46,725 nucleotides of DNA from Streptomyces himastatinicus ATCC 53653 (GCF_000158915.1 NZ_GG657754.1:5983311-6030035), one strand, 5' to 3'; shown: positions 19,511 through 31,204, counted from the stretch's first letter. Numbers and translations are program-made. The notes: generated from the letters alone by a model not told the origin.

Positions 19511-20698
19511 ATGAAGCGTCACATCACCGACCCCCGCCCCGACTGGCAGGCCACGGTCGAGGAACAGGGGGTCATCTACCCGCTGACCCGCTACCCGGAC
19601 GACTCGCTGCGCCCGTACTGGGACGAGAGCGCCTACTACGCCTTCACGCTGCCCGAGGTCGAGGCCCTGGAGGAGGTGGTCGAGGAGCTGCACCGGATGT
19701 GTCTGGAGGCGGCCGCCCACATCGTCGACCACGACCGCTTCGCCGACCTCGGCATCGAGGATCCGCGGGTGGCCGGGCTGGTCGCCGAGTCCTGGCACCG
19801 GCGGGCCGAACAGCCCAGCCTCTACGGCCGGTTCGACCTGCGGTACGACGGGGGCCCGGGCCCGGCGAAGCTGCTGGAGTACAACGCGGACACGCCCACC
19901 TCGCTGGTGGAGGCGGCGAGCGCCCAGTGGTTCTGGATGGAGGACCGCTTCCCCGGCGCCGACCAGTGGAACTCGCTGCACGAGCGGCTGGTCGACGCCT
20001 GGCGGAAGCAGGCCGCCCTGCTGCCGCCGGGCGTGCCCCTGTACTTCGCCCACTCGGCCGGGGACGAGCTGGGCGAGGATCTGATGACCGTCGCCTACCT
20101 GCGGGAGACGGCCGAACAGGCGGGGCTGCGGACCGAGGCGATCTCCATGGAGGACATCGGCTGGGAACGGCTCTCCGGCCGCTTCGTGGACCTGCGGCAC
20201 CGCTTCATCCGCGCCTGCTTCAAGCTCTACCCCTGGGAGTGGCTGGTCACCGACCGGTTCGGCGCCCATGTGCTGGACACGATCGACAACGGCGGCGGCA
20301 CCGGCTCCACCCTGTGGATCGAGCCCGCCTGGAAGATGCTGCTGTCCAACAAGGCGCTGCTGGCCATCCTGTGGGAGCTGTTCCCCGGCCACCCCAACCT
20401 GCTGCCCGCCTACCTCGACGGTCCCCGCGAACTCGCCCGCACCACCGGCTACGTGGCCAAGCCGCTGCTCGGCCGGGAGGGCGCGGGCGTCACCGTGCAC
20501 CAGCCGGGCGCGGAGCCCGTCATCCGTGACGAGCCCTGCTGCTACCAGGAGTTGGCACCGCTGCCCGATGTGGACGGCAATCGGGTGGTCCTCGGCGCGT
20601 GGGTGGTGGAGGACGAACCGGCGGGGCTCGGCATCCGGGAGTCGGCCGGGCTGATCACGGACGAGTACGCGCGCTTCATACCGCACGTGATCCTTTGA
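19511..20698 (+). CDS. Glutathionylspermidine synthase family ATP-grasp protein
   Basis: 395 aa. It matches the C-terminal ligase half of glutathionylspermidine synthase (YgiC/YjfC type): YDGGPGPAKLLEYNADTPTS, a nucleotide-binding region with YVAKPLLGREGAGVTVH, and a C-terminal VVEDEPAGLGIRES. It lacks the amidase half, and actinobacteria use mycothiol rather than glutathione, so the substrate is probably another peptide or protein carboxylate. It is co-transcribed with the upstream lipoprotein gene. No strong Shine-Dalgarno was seen, so coupling to the upstream gene is possible. Confidence 0.87.
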   Translation: MKRHITDPRPDWQATVEEQGVIYPLTRYPDDSLRPYWDESAYYAFTLPEVEALEEVVEELHRMCLEAAAHIVDHDRFADLGIEDPRVAGLVAESWHRRAEQPSLYGRFDLRYDGGPGPAKLLEYNADTPTSLVEAASAQWFWMEDRFPGADQWNSLHERLVDAWRKQAALLPPGVPLYFAHSAGDELGEDLMTVAYLRETAEQAGLRTEAISMEDIGWERLSGRFVDLRHRFIRACFKLYPWEWLVTDRFGAHVLDTIDNGGGTGSTLWIEPAWKMLLSNKALLAILWELFPGHPNLLPAYLDGPRELARTTGYVAKPLLGREGAGVTVHQPGAEPVIRDEPCCYQELAPLPDVDGNRVVLGAWVVEDEPAGLGIRESAGLITDEYARFIPHVIL

Positions 20699-20776
20699 GC
20701 GGCGCCACGGCAACAGGAGTAACACGAGCAAGGTGAGCAGCGCGGGTAACGCGAGCAACGCGACGCCTGCGGTCAT
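20699..20776 (-). other. Leucine-rich open frame coupled to rocD stop
   Basis: On the minus strand, ATG 20776 overlaps the rocD TGA (ATGA). The frame encodes a hydrophobic segment ([17 protein letters not shown] then VLLLLPWRR) that exactly fills the gap between rocD and the convergent ATP-grasp gene. It then continues antisense through that gene, where it is unlikely to be real. It contains two TTA codons and short direct repeats of the CGAGCAA type. It may be a remnant membrane-peptide gene or chance. Confidence 0.2.
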
Positions 20777-21999
20777 TCCGCCAGCACCGCCCTGAGCTGG
20801 TCCAGGCCCCAGTCGAGATCCTCCTTGCCGATCACCAGCGGCGGTGCGATGCGGATGGTGGACCCATGGGTGTCCTTGACCAGCACCCCGCGGTCCATCA
20901 GCCGCTCGGAGATCTGCCGCCCGGTGCCGCGTGACGGTTCGATGTCCACCCCGGCCCACAGCCCGCGCCCCCGGACCGCCTCCACCGCGCCGCCGCCCGC
21001 CATATGCGCCAGCTCCCGGTGCAGGTGCTCGCCCAGCTCCGCGGCCCGCCCCTGGAACTCCCCGGTCCGCAGCATGGCGATCACCTCCAGCGCGACCGCG
21101 CAGGCGAGCGGATTGCCGCCGAAGGTCGAGCCGTGCTCGCCGGGGCGGTGGACGCCCAGCACCTCGGCGGACGACACCACCGCCGACACCGGCACCACCC
21201 CGCCGCCCAGCGCCTTGCCCAGCACATAGACGTCCGGAACGACACCCTCGTGTTCACAGGCGAAGGTCTTCCCGGTGCGGCCCAGGCCCGACTGGATCTC
21301 ATCGGCGATCAACAGCACGCCCCGCGCCCGGGTCAGCTCGCGCACCCCGGCCAGATAGCCGGGCGGCGGCACCAGCACCCCCGCCTCGCCCTGGATGGGC
21401 TCCAGCAGCACGGCGACCGTCCCCTCGGGCCCGGCGTCGAGCGCCGCCTCCATGGCGGCCAGGTCGCCGTACGGCACGATGTCGAACCCCGGCGTGTACG
21501 GGCCGTGGTCCGCGCGGGCCTCCGGATCGGTGGAAAAGCTGATGATCGTGGTCGTGCGGCCGTGGAAGTTGTTGTCCGCGACGATGATCCTGGCCCGCCC
21601 GTCCGGCACGCCCTTGACCCGGTAGCCCCATTTGCGGGCGGTCTTGATCGCCGTCTCGATCGCCTCCGCGCCGGTGTTCATGGGCAGCACCGTCTCCATC
21701 CCGCACAGCTCGGCCAGCTCAGCGCAGAAGGCGGCGAACCGGTCGTGATGGAACGCGCGCGAGGTGAGCGTGACCCGCTCCAGCTGCGCCTTGGCTGCGT
21801 CGATCAGCCGCCGGTTGTGGTGCCCGAAGTTGAGCGCGGAATATCCGGCGAGCAGATCCAGATACCGGCGGCCTTCGACATCGGTCATCCACGCCCCCTC
21901 GGCGGAGGCGACGACGACCGGAAGCGGATGGTAGTTGTGCGCGCTGTGGGCCTCTGCGGCCGCGATGGCGTGCTCCGAGGGGCGTTCGGTCGAGGTCAA
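20773..21999 (-). CDS. rocD: Ornithine aminotransferase
   Basis: 408 aa. A class III PLP aminotransferase that converts ornithine and 2-oxoglutarate to glutamate semialdehyde and glutamate. Seen: [19 protein letters not shown], the PLP aspartate in [16 protein letters not shown], and the PLP lysine in [15 protein letters not shown] choose the TTG at 21999 because GGAGG (in CGGAGGACGTC) sits right before it and the conserved protein begins there; the frame is open to 22074 but that stretch is repetitive promoter DNA. A convergent gene ends 75 bases beyond the stop. Confidence 0.92.
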   Translation of the reverse strand: MTSTERPSEHAIAAAEAHSAHNYHPLPVVVASAEGAWMTDVEGRRYLDLLAGYSALNFGHHNRRLIDAAKAQLERVTLTSRAFHHDRFAAFCAELAELCGMETVLPMNTGAEAIETAIKTARKWGYRVKGVPDGRARIIVADNNFHGRTTTIISFSTDPEARADHGPYTPGFDIVPYGDLAAMEAALDAGPEGTVAVLLEPIQGEAGVLVPPPGYLAGVRELTRARGVLLIADEIQSGLGRTGKTFACEHEGVVPDVYVLGKALGGGVVPVSAVVSSAEVLGVHRPGEHGSTFGGNPLACAVALEVIAMLRTGEFQGRAAELGEHLHRELAHMAGGGAVEAVRGRGLWAGVDIEPSRGTGRQISERLMDRGVLVKDTHGSTIRIAPPLVIGKEDLDWGLDQLRAVLAE

Positions 22000-22032
22000 G
22001 ACGTCCTCCGTTCTGTAACACCGAGGGGCTGC

Positions 22033-22061
22033 GACACCACCCAGGGGGACACCACCCAGGG
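22033..22061. repeat. 14-bp direct repeat upstream of rocD
   Basis: GACACCACCCAGGG occurs at 22033-22046 and 22048-22061, a 15-base period, starting 34 bases upstream of the rocD TTG. It may be a tandem operator or a slippage product. Confidence 0.5.
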
Positions 22062-22189
22062 TGGGGGTGCCCACCGTGACTGGCGAGCCGAGCGGGAACC
22101 GTCACGGCCGGGGCCGCCGGGCCGAGGTCGGCCCGGCGCGCCGCCGGTCCCCCGACCGGCCGGGGGCGCCGGTGGGCCCCTGCCCGGCC

Positions 22190-24290
<2,101 letters not shown>

Positions 24291-24529
24291 GCGTCCCGGT
24301 GGGCCGCGCGTCGGGCGTCCCGGTGGGCCTTCCGTTGGGCCTCCATGACGCGCGGCGCCCCGGCGGTCGCCGAGGGAGTGTACAGCGGCCCACCCCTGAC
24401 CAGGGGGTTCTTCGGCCCGAGTGCCGAAGAATCGAGGAATCTAGCCGCGAAGGCGGCACAGCCGCCACACTGGCACCGGTGCAGCGGACTGAAGCCCAGC
24501 AGCCCGGGAGGGCCAGGAGGGAGAACGCA

Positions 24530-25141
24530 GTGGGGACCGTAACGCTCGGCGTTTCGATCGCGGTCCCGGAGCCGTACGGCAGCTTCCTCCAGGAGCGGCG
24601 CGCGGGCTTCGGGGACCCGGCCGCTCATGGCATTCCCACGCACGTCACCCTCCTGCCACCGACCGAGGTCGACGCCGCGGCGCTGCCCGCCGTCGAGGAG
24701 TATCTGGCCCAGGTCGCGGCGGAGGGGCGGCCGTTCCCGATGCGGTTGGAGGGGACGGGCACGTTCCGCCCGATCTCTCCCGTCGTCTTCGTCAAGATCG
24801 TCGAAGGCGCGGAGGAATGCATGCTGCTACAGGAGCGGATCCGGGCGGCGCACGGGCCGTGCGCCCGTGAGCTGCTGTTCCCGTACCACCCGCACGTCAC
24901 CGTCGCGCACGGGATCGACGAGGAGGCGATGGACCGGGCGTTCGCGGAGCTGAAGGACTTCGAGGCGGCCTGGACGATCAACGGCTTCGCGCTCTACGAG
25001 CAGGGCTCGGACGGGGTGTGGCGGCTCGACCGCGAGTACCCCTTCGGCCGGGGCGGATCCGGCGAACAGCCCGAGGCGGCCTCGCCCGTGGTGCCCCGTC
25101 AGGTCGATCTCACCCGCCCGGCCGCGCCCTCTCCCTGGTGA
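24530..25141 (+). CDS. 2'-5' RNA ligase family (2H phosphoesterase) protein
   Basis: 203 aa. It has the paired HxT motifs of the 2H phosphoesterase family: PTHVTLLPP near residue 40 and HPHVTVAHG near residue 123. Such proteins cleave or form 2'-5' or cyclic phosphodiesters in RNA or nucleotides. GTG 24530 is chosen for the ideal AGGAGGGA upstream and the family N-terminus (TLGVSIAVPEPYG). The 239-base gap after trpS contains a direct repeat of GCGTCCCGGTGGGCC and no visible gene. Physiological substrate unknown. Confidence 0.87.
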   Translation: MGTVTLGVSIAVPEPYGSFLQERRAGFGDPAAHGIPTHVTLLPPTEVDAAALPAVEEYLAQVAAEGRPFPMRLEGTGTFRPISPVVFVKIVEGAEECMLLQERIRAAHGPCARELLFPYHPHVTVAHGIDEEAMDRAFAELKDFEAAWTINGFALYEQGSDGVWRLDREYPFGRGGSGEQPEAASPVVPRQVDLTRPAAPSPW

Positions 25142-25153
25142 CTCCCGGCTCCG

Positions 25154-25217
25154 TCCGACGAAGCCCGACGAAGCCCGACAAAGCCCGAGGGGAAGCGCGA
25201 GGGGAAGCCCGAGGAAG
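25154..25217. repeat. Short 10-12 bp tandem repeats upstream of the yihY-like gene
   Basis: Three units of (C/T)CCGACGAAG type at 25154, 25164 and 25174 are followed by 12-base CCCGAGGGGAAG-type units at 25184 and 25196 and a 10-base unit at 25208. No coding role is seen. Confidence 0.7.
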
Positions 25218-25313
25218 CGATCGGCGGAATGGAGTAGCAAAAGTCGTGGAGTAGCGGAGAAACGGGAACCCGCCGCCGAGGAGTAAAAATCGGCGGAAGG
25301 GTAGTTGTTGATC

Positions 25314-26273
25314 ATGGACTGGCTGACCCGCTTGCCGCTCATCGGCCCCGCCCTCACCCGGGTGATGCGCACCCACGCCTGGCGTTCCTACGAACGGCTG
25401 CAACGCGTCCACTGGTCCCGCCTGGCGGCCGCGATCACCTTCATCAGCTTCCTCGCCTTCTTCCCCCTCGTCACCGTGGGGGCGGCCATCGGCGCCGCGA
25501 CGCTCACCGAGTCGCAGATGCATCAGCTCCAGCGGAAGCTCGCCCAGCAGATCCCCGGCATCTCCGGTCAGCTCGATCTGAGCGGCCTGATCCAGAACGC
25601 CGCGACCATCGGGATCGTCGCGGGCGCCCTGCTGCTGTTCACCGGCATCGGCTGGGTGGGCTCGCTGCGCGAATGCCTGCGCGCCGTCTGGGAGCTGGAG
25701 GAGGACCCCGGGAATCTCGTGACGCGCAGGCTCAAGGACGGCCTGGTGCTCATCGGCCTGGGCGGCGTCGCCCTCGCCTCGTTCGCGGTCTCGACGCTCG
25801 CCGTCACCGTCGTCCACCGGATGACGCAGCTCCTCCAGATCCCCGAGAACGGGGTGGGCGGCTGGCTGCTGTGGATCGCCGCGTTCCTGATCGCCGTCGC
25901 CGCCGACTTCCTGCTGCTGTGCTACGTCCTGACCTGGCTGCCCAGGGTCGAGCCGCCGCGCCGGAGGGTTGTGGTCGCGGCGCTCATCGGCGCGATCGGC
26001 TTCGAACTGCTGAAGCTGCTGCTGAGCAGCTATCTGCGGGGCGTGGCGGCCAAGAGCATGTACGGGGCGTTCGGCGTGCCCATCGCGCTGCTGCTGTGGA
26101 TCAACTTCACCGCCAAGCTCACGCTGTACTGCGCCGCCTGGACCGCCACCGGATCGGCCGCCGAGGAGACGGGCGAGAAGACCGCCGAGCCCGATGAACC
26201 CGATCAGCCCGACGACACCACGGCGCTCGGGCCGAACGGCCGGGCCGAGGGGCCCGGCCGCTCGGCGGCGTGA
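25314..26273 (+). CDS. YihY/virulence factor BrkB family membrane protein
   Basis: 319 aa. An integral membrane protein with about six helices (LAAAITFISFLAFFPLVTV, IGIVAGALLLFTGIGWVGS, FLIAVAADFLLLCYVLTWL, and MYGAFGVPIALLLWINF near the end), matching YihY (once thought to be RNase BN). The C-terminal 45 residues are charged and cytoplasmic. ATG 25314 fits family alignment; TTG 25305 or 25308 lie closer to the GGAAGGG site and could be the true start. The function of the family is not settled. Confidence 0.88.
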   Translation: MDWLTRLPLIGPALTRVMRTHAWRSYERLQRVHWSRLAAAITFISFLAFFPLVTVGAAIGAATLTESQMHQLQRKLAQQIPGISGQLDLSGLIQNAATIGIVAGALLLFTGIGWVGSLRECLRAVWELEEDPGNLVTRRLKDGLVLIGLGGVALASFAVSTLAVTVVHRMTQLLQIPENGVGGWLLWIAAFLIAVAADFLLLCYVLTWLPRVEPPRRRVVVAALIGAIGFELLKLLLSSYLRGVAAKSMYGAFGVPIALLLWINFTAKLTLYCAAWTATGSAAEETGEKTAEPDEPDQPDDTTALGPNGRAEGPGRSAA

Positions 26274-26276
26274 CGT

Positions 26277-27537
26277 TCACCCCCGGCGCGGCCAGCGGCG
26301 GTGCACCGCGTACGCCACCGCGCCCAGCACGGCCAGCGAACCGGCCGCGATCCCGGCCGCCGTCCACATGCCGCCCGAGTCACCGCCCGAGACGGACGCC
26401 TGGGTGTGCTCGTCCCCGTTCTTCTTGCCGTCCGCCGAGGCGTGGCTCTGGTTCAGGCCCGCCGGTCCGGGGCGGACGAGGGTGCCGACGGGATTCACCG
26501 AGTCGGCCGCGTCGAACCCCCAGTCGAACAGCTTCGCCGTCTCCTTGTAGACCCCGTAGGGCTCCGACTTCTGCGGGTTCATGACCGTGACCAGCAGCAC
26601 CCGCTTGCCGCGCTGGGCCACCCCGGTGAAGGTGGAGCCCGCCTTGCTCGTATAGCCGTTCTTGACGCCCGCCAGACCCTTGTAGGGCTTGATGTCGATG
26701 CCGGTCAGCAGGCGGTCGGTGTTCTGGATCCCGAAGCTCATGCGGACCTTCTTGCCCTTTTTGTTCTTTTTGTATTCCCCCGGGAACTGGGCGGTCGACG
26801 TCGCGCAGTACTCCCGGAAGTCCGCGTTCTGTAGTCCGGACCGGGCGAACAGCGTCAGGTCGTACGCGCTGCTGTACTGGCCGTCCTCGTCATAGCCGTC
26901 CGGCGTGACGACATGGGTGTCCAGCGCGTTCAGCTTCTTGGCCTTCGCCTGCATGTCCCGCACGGTCGCCGGGACGCCGCCGTTCATCGCGGACAGGACG
27001 TGCACCGCGTCGTTGCCCGAGCGCAGGAAGACGCCCAGCCACAGGTCGTGCACCGTGTAGTCGAGGTTCTCCTTCACCCCCACCAGGCTGCTTCCCGCGC
27101 CCATCCCGGCCAGGTCGGACGCCCGCACCGTGTGCTTCTGCGTCTTGGGGAACTTCGGCAGCACGGTGTCCGCGAACAGCATCTTCAGGGTGCTCGCGGG
27201 CGGCAGCCGCCAGTGGGCGTTGTGCGAGGCCAGCACCTCGCCCGACTCGGCGTCCGCGACCATCCAGGACTTACCGCTCAGCTCCTTCGGCAGCGCGGGC
27301 GCGCCCCGCTTTCGGATCCACCTGGGTGCCGGGTCGGCCGAGCCGCGCCCCGCCCACCGTGGACATCCGGGCGGGAGGCTTCGCGGCCTCGGCCCCCTTG
27401 GCGCCGCCCGGGTCGTCGGCGGCGAGTGCGGGGGAGGCGAGCAGGGGGGACAACAGGGCGGACAGCAGCAGGGCGGCGGTGATGGCCTGCGGCGCGGCGG
27501 CGCTTCGCGACGGGAAGGTGTTCGAAGAGATCGGCAC
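26277..27537 (-). pseudogene. dacC: D-alanyl-D-alanine carboxypeptidase (PBP5-like), one-base frameshift
   Basis: A secreted penicillin-binding carboxypeptidase that trims peptidoglycan stem peptides. A signal peptide (AITAALLLSALLSPLLA) starts at GTG 27537. The catalytic region has the SxxK serine in PPASTLKMLF, SGN in RSGNDAVHV and the third box as KNG in GVKNGYT. A C-terminal helix before RRWPRRG anchors it. The N-terminal part (to DPKAG, about 27305) and the rest (from APALPKELSGKSW) are in different frames. Removing one G from a GGGG run near 27303-27306 joins them into about 419 aa. All catalytic boxes are intact, so sequencing error is likely. Confidence 0.85.
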
Positions 27538-27643
27538 GTCTGCGAAAGTACCCGCAGGCGTGGCGGACGGCGAAAGCACCGCCGCCTTACGGGCGGTGGC
27601 CCCCCGCGTGGAGGTACGCGCCCGGGTGCCCATACTGGAGACC

Positions 27644-27754
27644 ATGAAGCTCAGCCGCCCCGTGTCCTGGTTCCTGCTCGCCTTCGGGGTCTGGAGCTGG
27701 GTCATCTGGTTCACCTTTGTCAAAAATTTGTGGAAGGACGCCAGCGGGCTCGCG
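27644..27754 (+). pseudogene. 5' fragment of an SCO4848-family membrane protein gene
   Basis: The first 37 codons (MKLSRPVSWFLLAFGVW then SWVIWFTFVKNLWKDASGLA) match the start of the small SCO4848-type membrane protein usually found divergent from the carboxypeptidase gene. After 27754 the sequence no longer matches. The expected second helix is missing, and the DNA instead reads as the 3' part of the kinase-like gene on the other strand. The plus frame stays open as a meaningless proline-rich string. This is truncation at a deletion or misassembly junction. Confidence 0.7.
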
Positions 27755-28491
27755 ACGGCCAGCGCTAACGGCCCGACGCGGCGCTTGCCATGGCGGCCTT
27801 CGGGCCCACCGCCTCCGGCTCCACCCCCGCCTCCTCCGCCGCCGCGCCGCGCCGACGGGAACCACGCCTCGTACGTATTGCGCAGCCAGGGCAGGCGCGG
27901 CGCCGCGCGGATCGGGACGGGTTCGCCCTCGTTGAGGATGCGTTCCAGGGCCTGGCGCACCACCGGCGCGGTCAGCCGCTCCCGCGGATCGTCGCGCAGC
28001 AGCCCGTGGATGACCTGGACGAGCGGTCCCGCGTTCGGCGGGGACGGTGCGGGCTCCTCCCGGATGATCCGCAGCGTCTCCTCCGGCGAGGCCCGGCTCC
28101 GGTGCGGCGGACGGCCCTCGACCATGGCGAACAGGACCGCGCCCAGCGCCCACAGGTCCGACGCGGCGCAGGCGCCGGTGCCGCGCGCCTGCTCCGGGGA
28201 GGCGTACGCGGGGTCGGTGACCTGCCGCGACGGCTCGGTGCCGACATGGCCGAAGCCGGACAGGACGACCTCGCCGTCCGAGCGCATCAGGACCCGCGCG
28301 GGGCTGATGTCACCGTGGACGATGCCCGCGCGGTGGGCGGAGTCGAGAACGGCGAGGAGCTGGAGGCCGATGCGGGTGGCACGGACGGGGTCCAGCCCGC
28401 CGCGCCAGTCGAGTTCCACACTTAACGGGCGGCTGTCGCTCATGGGCCGGCCGATTCGTTCCTCTGCGCCGCGCTCCTGCGTGCCGGTCAC
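27755..28491 (-). pseudogene. Ser/Thr kinase-like protein, C-terminally truncated, degenerate catalytic motifs
   Basis: The C-lobe of a bacterial Ser/Thr kinase is recognisable: HGDISPARVLM (HRD region), SGFGHVG (DFG region), YASPEQARG (APE) and SDLWALGAVLFAMVEGRPP. The ATP-binding N-lobe is absent. The catalytic-loop Lys and Asn are Ser and Arg, and the DFG Asp is Gly, so it should be a pseudokinase. A glycine-rich linker leads to what looks like the start of a membrane helix (VGPLALAVA), where homology stops at about 27755. The frame then runs on to 27271 through antisense and carboxypeptidase DNA. GTG 28491 follows AAGGGGTG; ATG 28443 is an alternative. TTA codons occur at 28423-28425 and 27766-27768. 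Confidence 0.65.
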
Positions 28492-28602
28492 GCTTTCACC
28501 CCTTGATGAACGTGCCCCATCCACCCTCTTCCCCTGGAGGTACGTCGAGGTCGCGGCGGGCGTTCAACGGCTGTGAAAACGCTATGGACCGCCACAACGC
28601 GA

Positions 28603-28634
28603 CGGGCCCGCCCCCGGGTGAGGGGGCGGGCCCG
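28603..28634 (-). terminator. Hairpin terminator of the sdh operon
   Basis: CGGGCCCGCCCCC (28603-28615) pairs perfectly with GGGGGCGGGCCCG (28622-28634), a 13-bp stem with a 6-base loop, 19 bases beyond the sdhB stop. Confidence 0.85.
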
Positions 28635-28652
28635 TACGAACCAACAGGGGGC

Positions 28653-29426
28653 TCAGAAGCGACGCGTGATCAGCGCGCGCTTCACCTCCTGGATGGCCTT
28701 GGTGACCTCGATGCCACGCGGGCACGCGTCGGTGCAGTTGAAGGTGGTGCGGCAGCGCCAGACGCCGTCCCTGTCGTTCAGGATCTCCAGCCGCTGCTCA
28801 CCGCCCTCGTCGCGCGAGTCGAAGATGAAGCGGTGCGCGTTGACGATCGCCGCCGGGCCGAAGTACTGGCCGTCGTTCCAGAACACCGGGCACGAGGAGG
28901 TGCACGCGGCGCACAGGATGCACTTGGTGGTGTCGTCGAAGCGCTCGCGGTCCTCGGCGGTCTGGAGGCGCTCCCGCGTCGGCTCGTTGCCCGTCGTGAT
29001 CAGGAAGGGCATCACATCGCGGTAGGCCTGGAAGAACGGGTCCATGTCCACGACCAGGTCCTTGAGGACCGTGAGGCCCTTGATGGCCTCGACCGTGATG
29101 GGCTTCTCCGGGTTGATGTCCTTGATCAGCGTCTTGCAGGCCAGCCGGTTGCGGCCGTTGATCCGCATGGCGTCGGAGCCGCAGATGCCGTGGGCGCAGG
29201 AACGGCGGAAGGTCAGGGTGCCGTCGTGGTCCCACTTGATCTTGTGGAGACCGTCGAGGACGCGCTCCTTGGGGTCGATGTCGAGCTGGAAGTCCTCCCA
29301 GTACGACTCGGCCGCGACCTCCGGGTTGAAGCGCCGGATCCGGAAGGTGACCGTGATCGTGTGCGCGGCCGTGGCGTCGGCCGGCTCCGGGGCCTGGTCC
29401 TGCTTCTCAAGCGTGGGGGTGCTCAT
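28653..29426 (-). CDS. sdhB: Succinate dehydrogenase iron-sulfur subunit
   Basis: 257 aa. Carries electrons from SdhA to the membrane quinone site. Three cluster-binding sets are visible: CAHGICGSDAMRINGRNRLAC for [2Fe-2S], CILCAACTSSCP, and CRTTFNCTDACPRGI for the [4Fe-4S] and [3Fe-4S] centres. It is the last gene of sdhCDAB and its ATG overlaps the sdhA stop by one base (TGATG). Confidence 0.97.
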   Translation of the reverse strand: MSTPTLEKQDQAPEPADATAAHTITVTFRIRRFNPEVAAESYWEDFQLDIDPKERVLDGLHKIKWDHDGTLTFRRSCAHGICGSDAMRINGRNRLACKTLIKDINPEKPITVEAIKGLTVLKDLVVDMDPFFQAYRDVMPFLITTGNEPTRERLQTAEDRERFDDTTKCILCAACTSSCPVFWNDGQYFGPAAIVNAHRFIFDSRDEGGEQRLEILNDRDGVWRCRTTFNCTDACPRGIEVTKAIQEVKRALITRRF

Positions 29427-31180
29427 CAGTACTTACGCTCCATCGGCTGGTAGCGGGTCTGCACGACCGGCTTGTAGTCGAGGCGGATGGACTCGGAGCC
29501 GTCCGCGCCCACCTCTCGGTACGCCATGGTGTGCCGCATGAAGTTGACGTCGTCGCGGTTCGGGTAGTCCTCGCGGTAGTGACCGCCGCGCGACTCCTTG
29601 CGGGCCAGCGCGGAGATGGCCATGACCTCGGCCAGGTCGAGCAGGTTGCCCAGCTCCAGGGCCTCCAGCAGGTCGGTGTTGAACCGCTTGCCCTTGTCCT
29701 GGACGGAGCAGTTCTTGAACCGCTCGCGCAGGCTGCCGATCTCCTCGACGGCCTCCTTGAGCGTCTGCTCGGTGCGGAAGACCATGACGTTCTTGTCCAT
29801 GGTCTCCTGGAGCGCCCGGCGCACCTCGGTGACCCGCTCGGAGCCGGTGGCGTCGCGCAGGTTCTCGACCTGGTCGCGGACGAACCCGGCCGGGTCCTCG
29901 GGGAGTTCGACGAAGTCGGCCGTGGCGGAGTACTCGGCGGCGGCGATGCCCGCGCGGCGGCCGAACACGTTGATGTCCAGCAGCGAGTTGGTGCCCAGCC
30001 GGTTGGCGCCGTGCACGGACACGCACGCGACCTCGCCCGCGGCGTACAGGCCCGGCACGACGGTGTCGTTGTCCGAGAGCACCTCGCCCTCGACGTTGGT
30101 CGGGATGCCGCCCATCGTGTAGTGCGCGGTGGGCTGGATCGGGATCGGGTCGGTGTACGGCTCGATGCCCAGGTAGGTGCGCGCGAACTCGGTGATGTCC
30201 GGCAGCTTGGCGTCCAGCTGCTCCGGCGGCAGGTGGGTCAGGTCGAGGAAGACGTGGTCGCCCTCGGGACCGCAGCCGCGGCCTTCGCGGATCTCCGTGT
30301 AGATGGACCGGGAGACCACGTCGCGGGAGGCCAGGTCCTTCATGACCGGCGCGTACTTCTCCATGAAGCGCTCGCCGTCCTTGTTGCGGAGGATGCCGCC
30401 CTCACCGCGGGCGCCCTCCGTCAGCAGGATGCCCATGCGCCAGATGCCGGTCGGGTGGAACTGGAAGAACTCCATGTCCTCCAGCGGCAGTCCGCGCCGG
30501 TACGCGACGGCCTGGCCGTCACCGGTGAGGGTGTGCGCGTTGGAGGTCACCTTGAAGAACTTGCCGCAGCCGCCGGACGCGAAGACGACGGCCTTCGCCT
30601 GGAAGACGTGCAGCTCGCCGGTGGCCAGCTCGTACGCCACGACACCGGCGGTGCGCTTGACCCCGTCGACCTCGGTCATCAGGAGGTCCAGGACGTAGAA
30701 CTCGTTGTAGAACTCCACGCCCTCCTTGACGCAGTTCTGGTACAGCGTCTGGAGGATCATGTGGCCGGTGCGGTCCGAGGCGTAGCAGGACCGGCGGACC
30801 GGGGCCTCGCCGTGGTTACGGCTGTGGCCGCCGAAGCGGCGCTGGTCGATCGTGCCGTCCGGGGTCCGGTTGAACGGCAGGCCCATCTTCTCCAGGTCGA
30901 GGACCGAGTCGATGGCCTCCTTCGCCAGGATCTCGGCGGCGTCCTGGTCGACCAGATAGTCGCCGCCCTTGATCGTGTCGAAGGTGTGCCACTCCCAGTT
31001 GTCCTCCTCGACGTTCGCGAGGGCGGCGGCCATGCCGCCCTGGGCGGCGCCGGTGTGGGAGCGGGTGGGATACAGCTTGGTGAGCACCGCCGTACGGCTG
31101 CGCTTCGTCGACTCGATGGCCGCGCGCATACCGGCGCCGCCGGCGCCCACGATGACGGTGTCGTACTTGTGGATCTTCAT
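29426..31180 (-). CDS. sdhA: Succinate dehydrogenase flavoprotein subunit
   Basis: 584 aa, standard length. Oxidises succinate to fumarate at a covalent FAD. Seen: dinucleotide-binding [16 protein letters not shown] at residue 9, the flavin-linked histidine region [15 protein letters not shown], the active-site [12 protein letters not shown], the substrate-binding [11 protein letters not shown], and a second nucleotide-binding stretch [15 protein letters not shown]. The start is 24 bases after the sdhD stop. It is co-transcribed with the other sdh genes. Confidence 0.98.
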   Translation of the reverse strand: MKIHKYDTVIVGAGGAGMRAAIESTKRSRTAVLTKLYPTRSHTGAAQGGMAAALANVEEDNWEWHTFDTIKGGDYLVDQDAAEILAKEAIDSVLDLEKMGLPFNRTPDGTIDQRRFGGHSRNHGEAPVRRSCYASDRTGHMILQTLYQNCVKEGVEFYNEFYVLDLLMTEVDGVKRTAGVVAYELATGELHVFQAKAVVFASGGCGKFFKVTSNAHTLTGDGQAVAYRRGLPLEDMEFFQFHPTGIWRMGILLTEGARGEGGILRNKDGERFMEKYAPVMKDLASRDVVSRSIYTEIREGRGCGPEGDHVFLDLTHLPPEQLDAKLPDITEFARTYLGIEPYTDPIPIQPTAHYTMGGIPTNVEGEVLSDNDTVVPGLYAAGEVACVSVHGANRLGTNSLLDINVFGRRAGIAAAEYSATADFVELPEDPAGFVRDQVENLRDATGSERVTEVRRALQETMDKNVMVFRTEQTLKEAVEEIGSLRERFKNCSVQDKGKRFNTDLLEALELGNLLDLAEVMAISALARKESRGGHYREDYPNRDDVNFMRHTMAYREVGADGSESIRLDYKPVVQTRYQPMERKY

Positions 31181-31204
31181 GAGTGGATACCTCAGCCCCG
31201 GGGC

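Noticed and set aside
27271..28524. Kinase-carboxypeptidase fusion protein
   Set aside because: The frame is continuous, but the middle is antisense to the SCO4848-type fragment and the end is the carboxypeptidase signal peptide read past a frameshift. A chance read-through is more likely.
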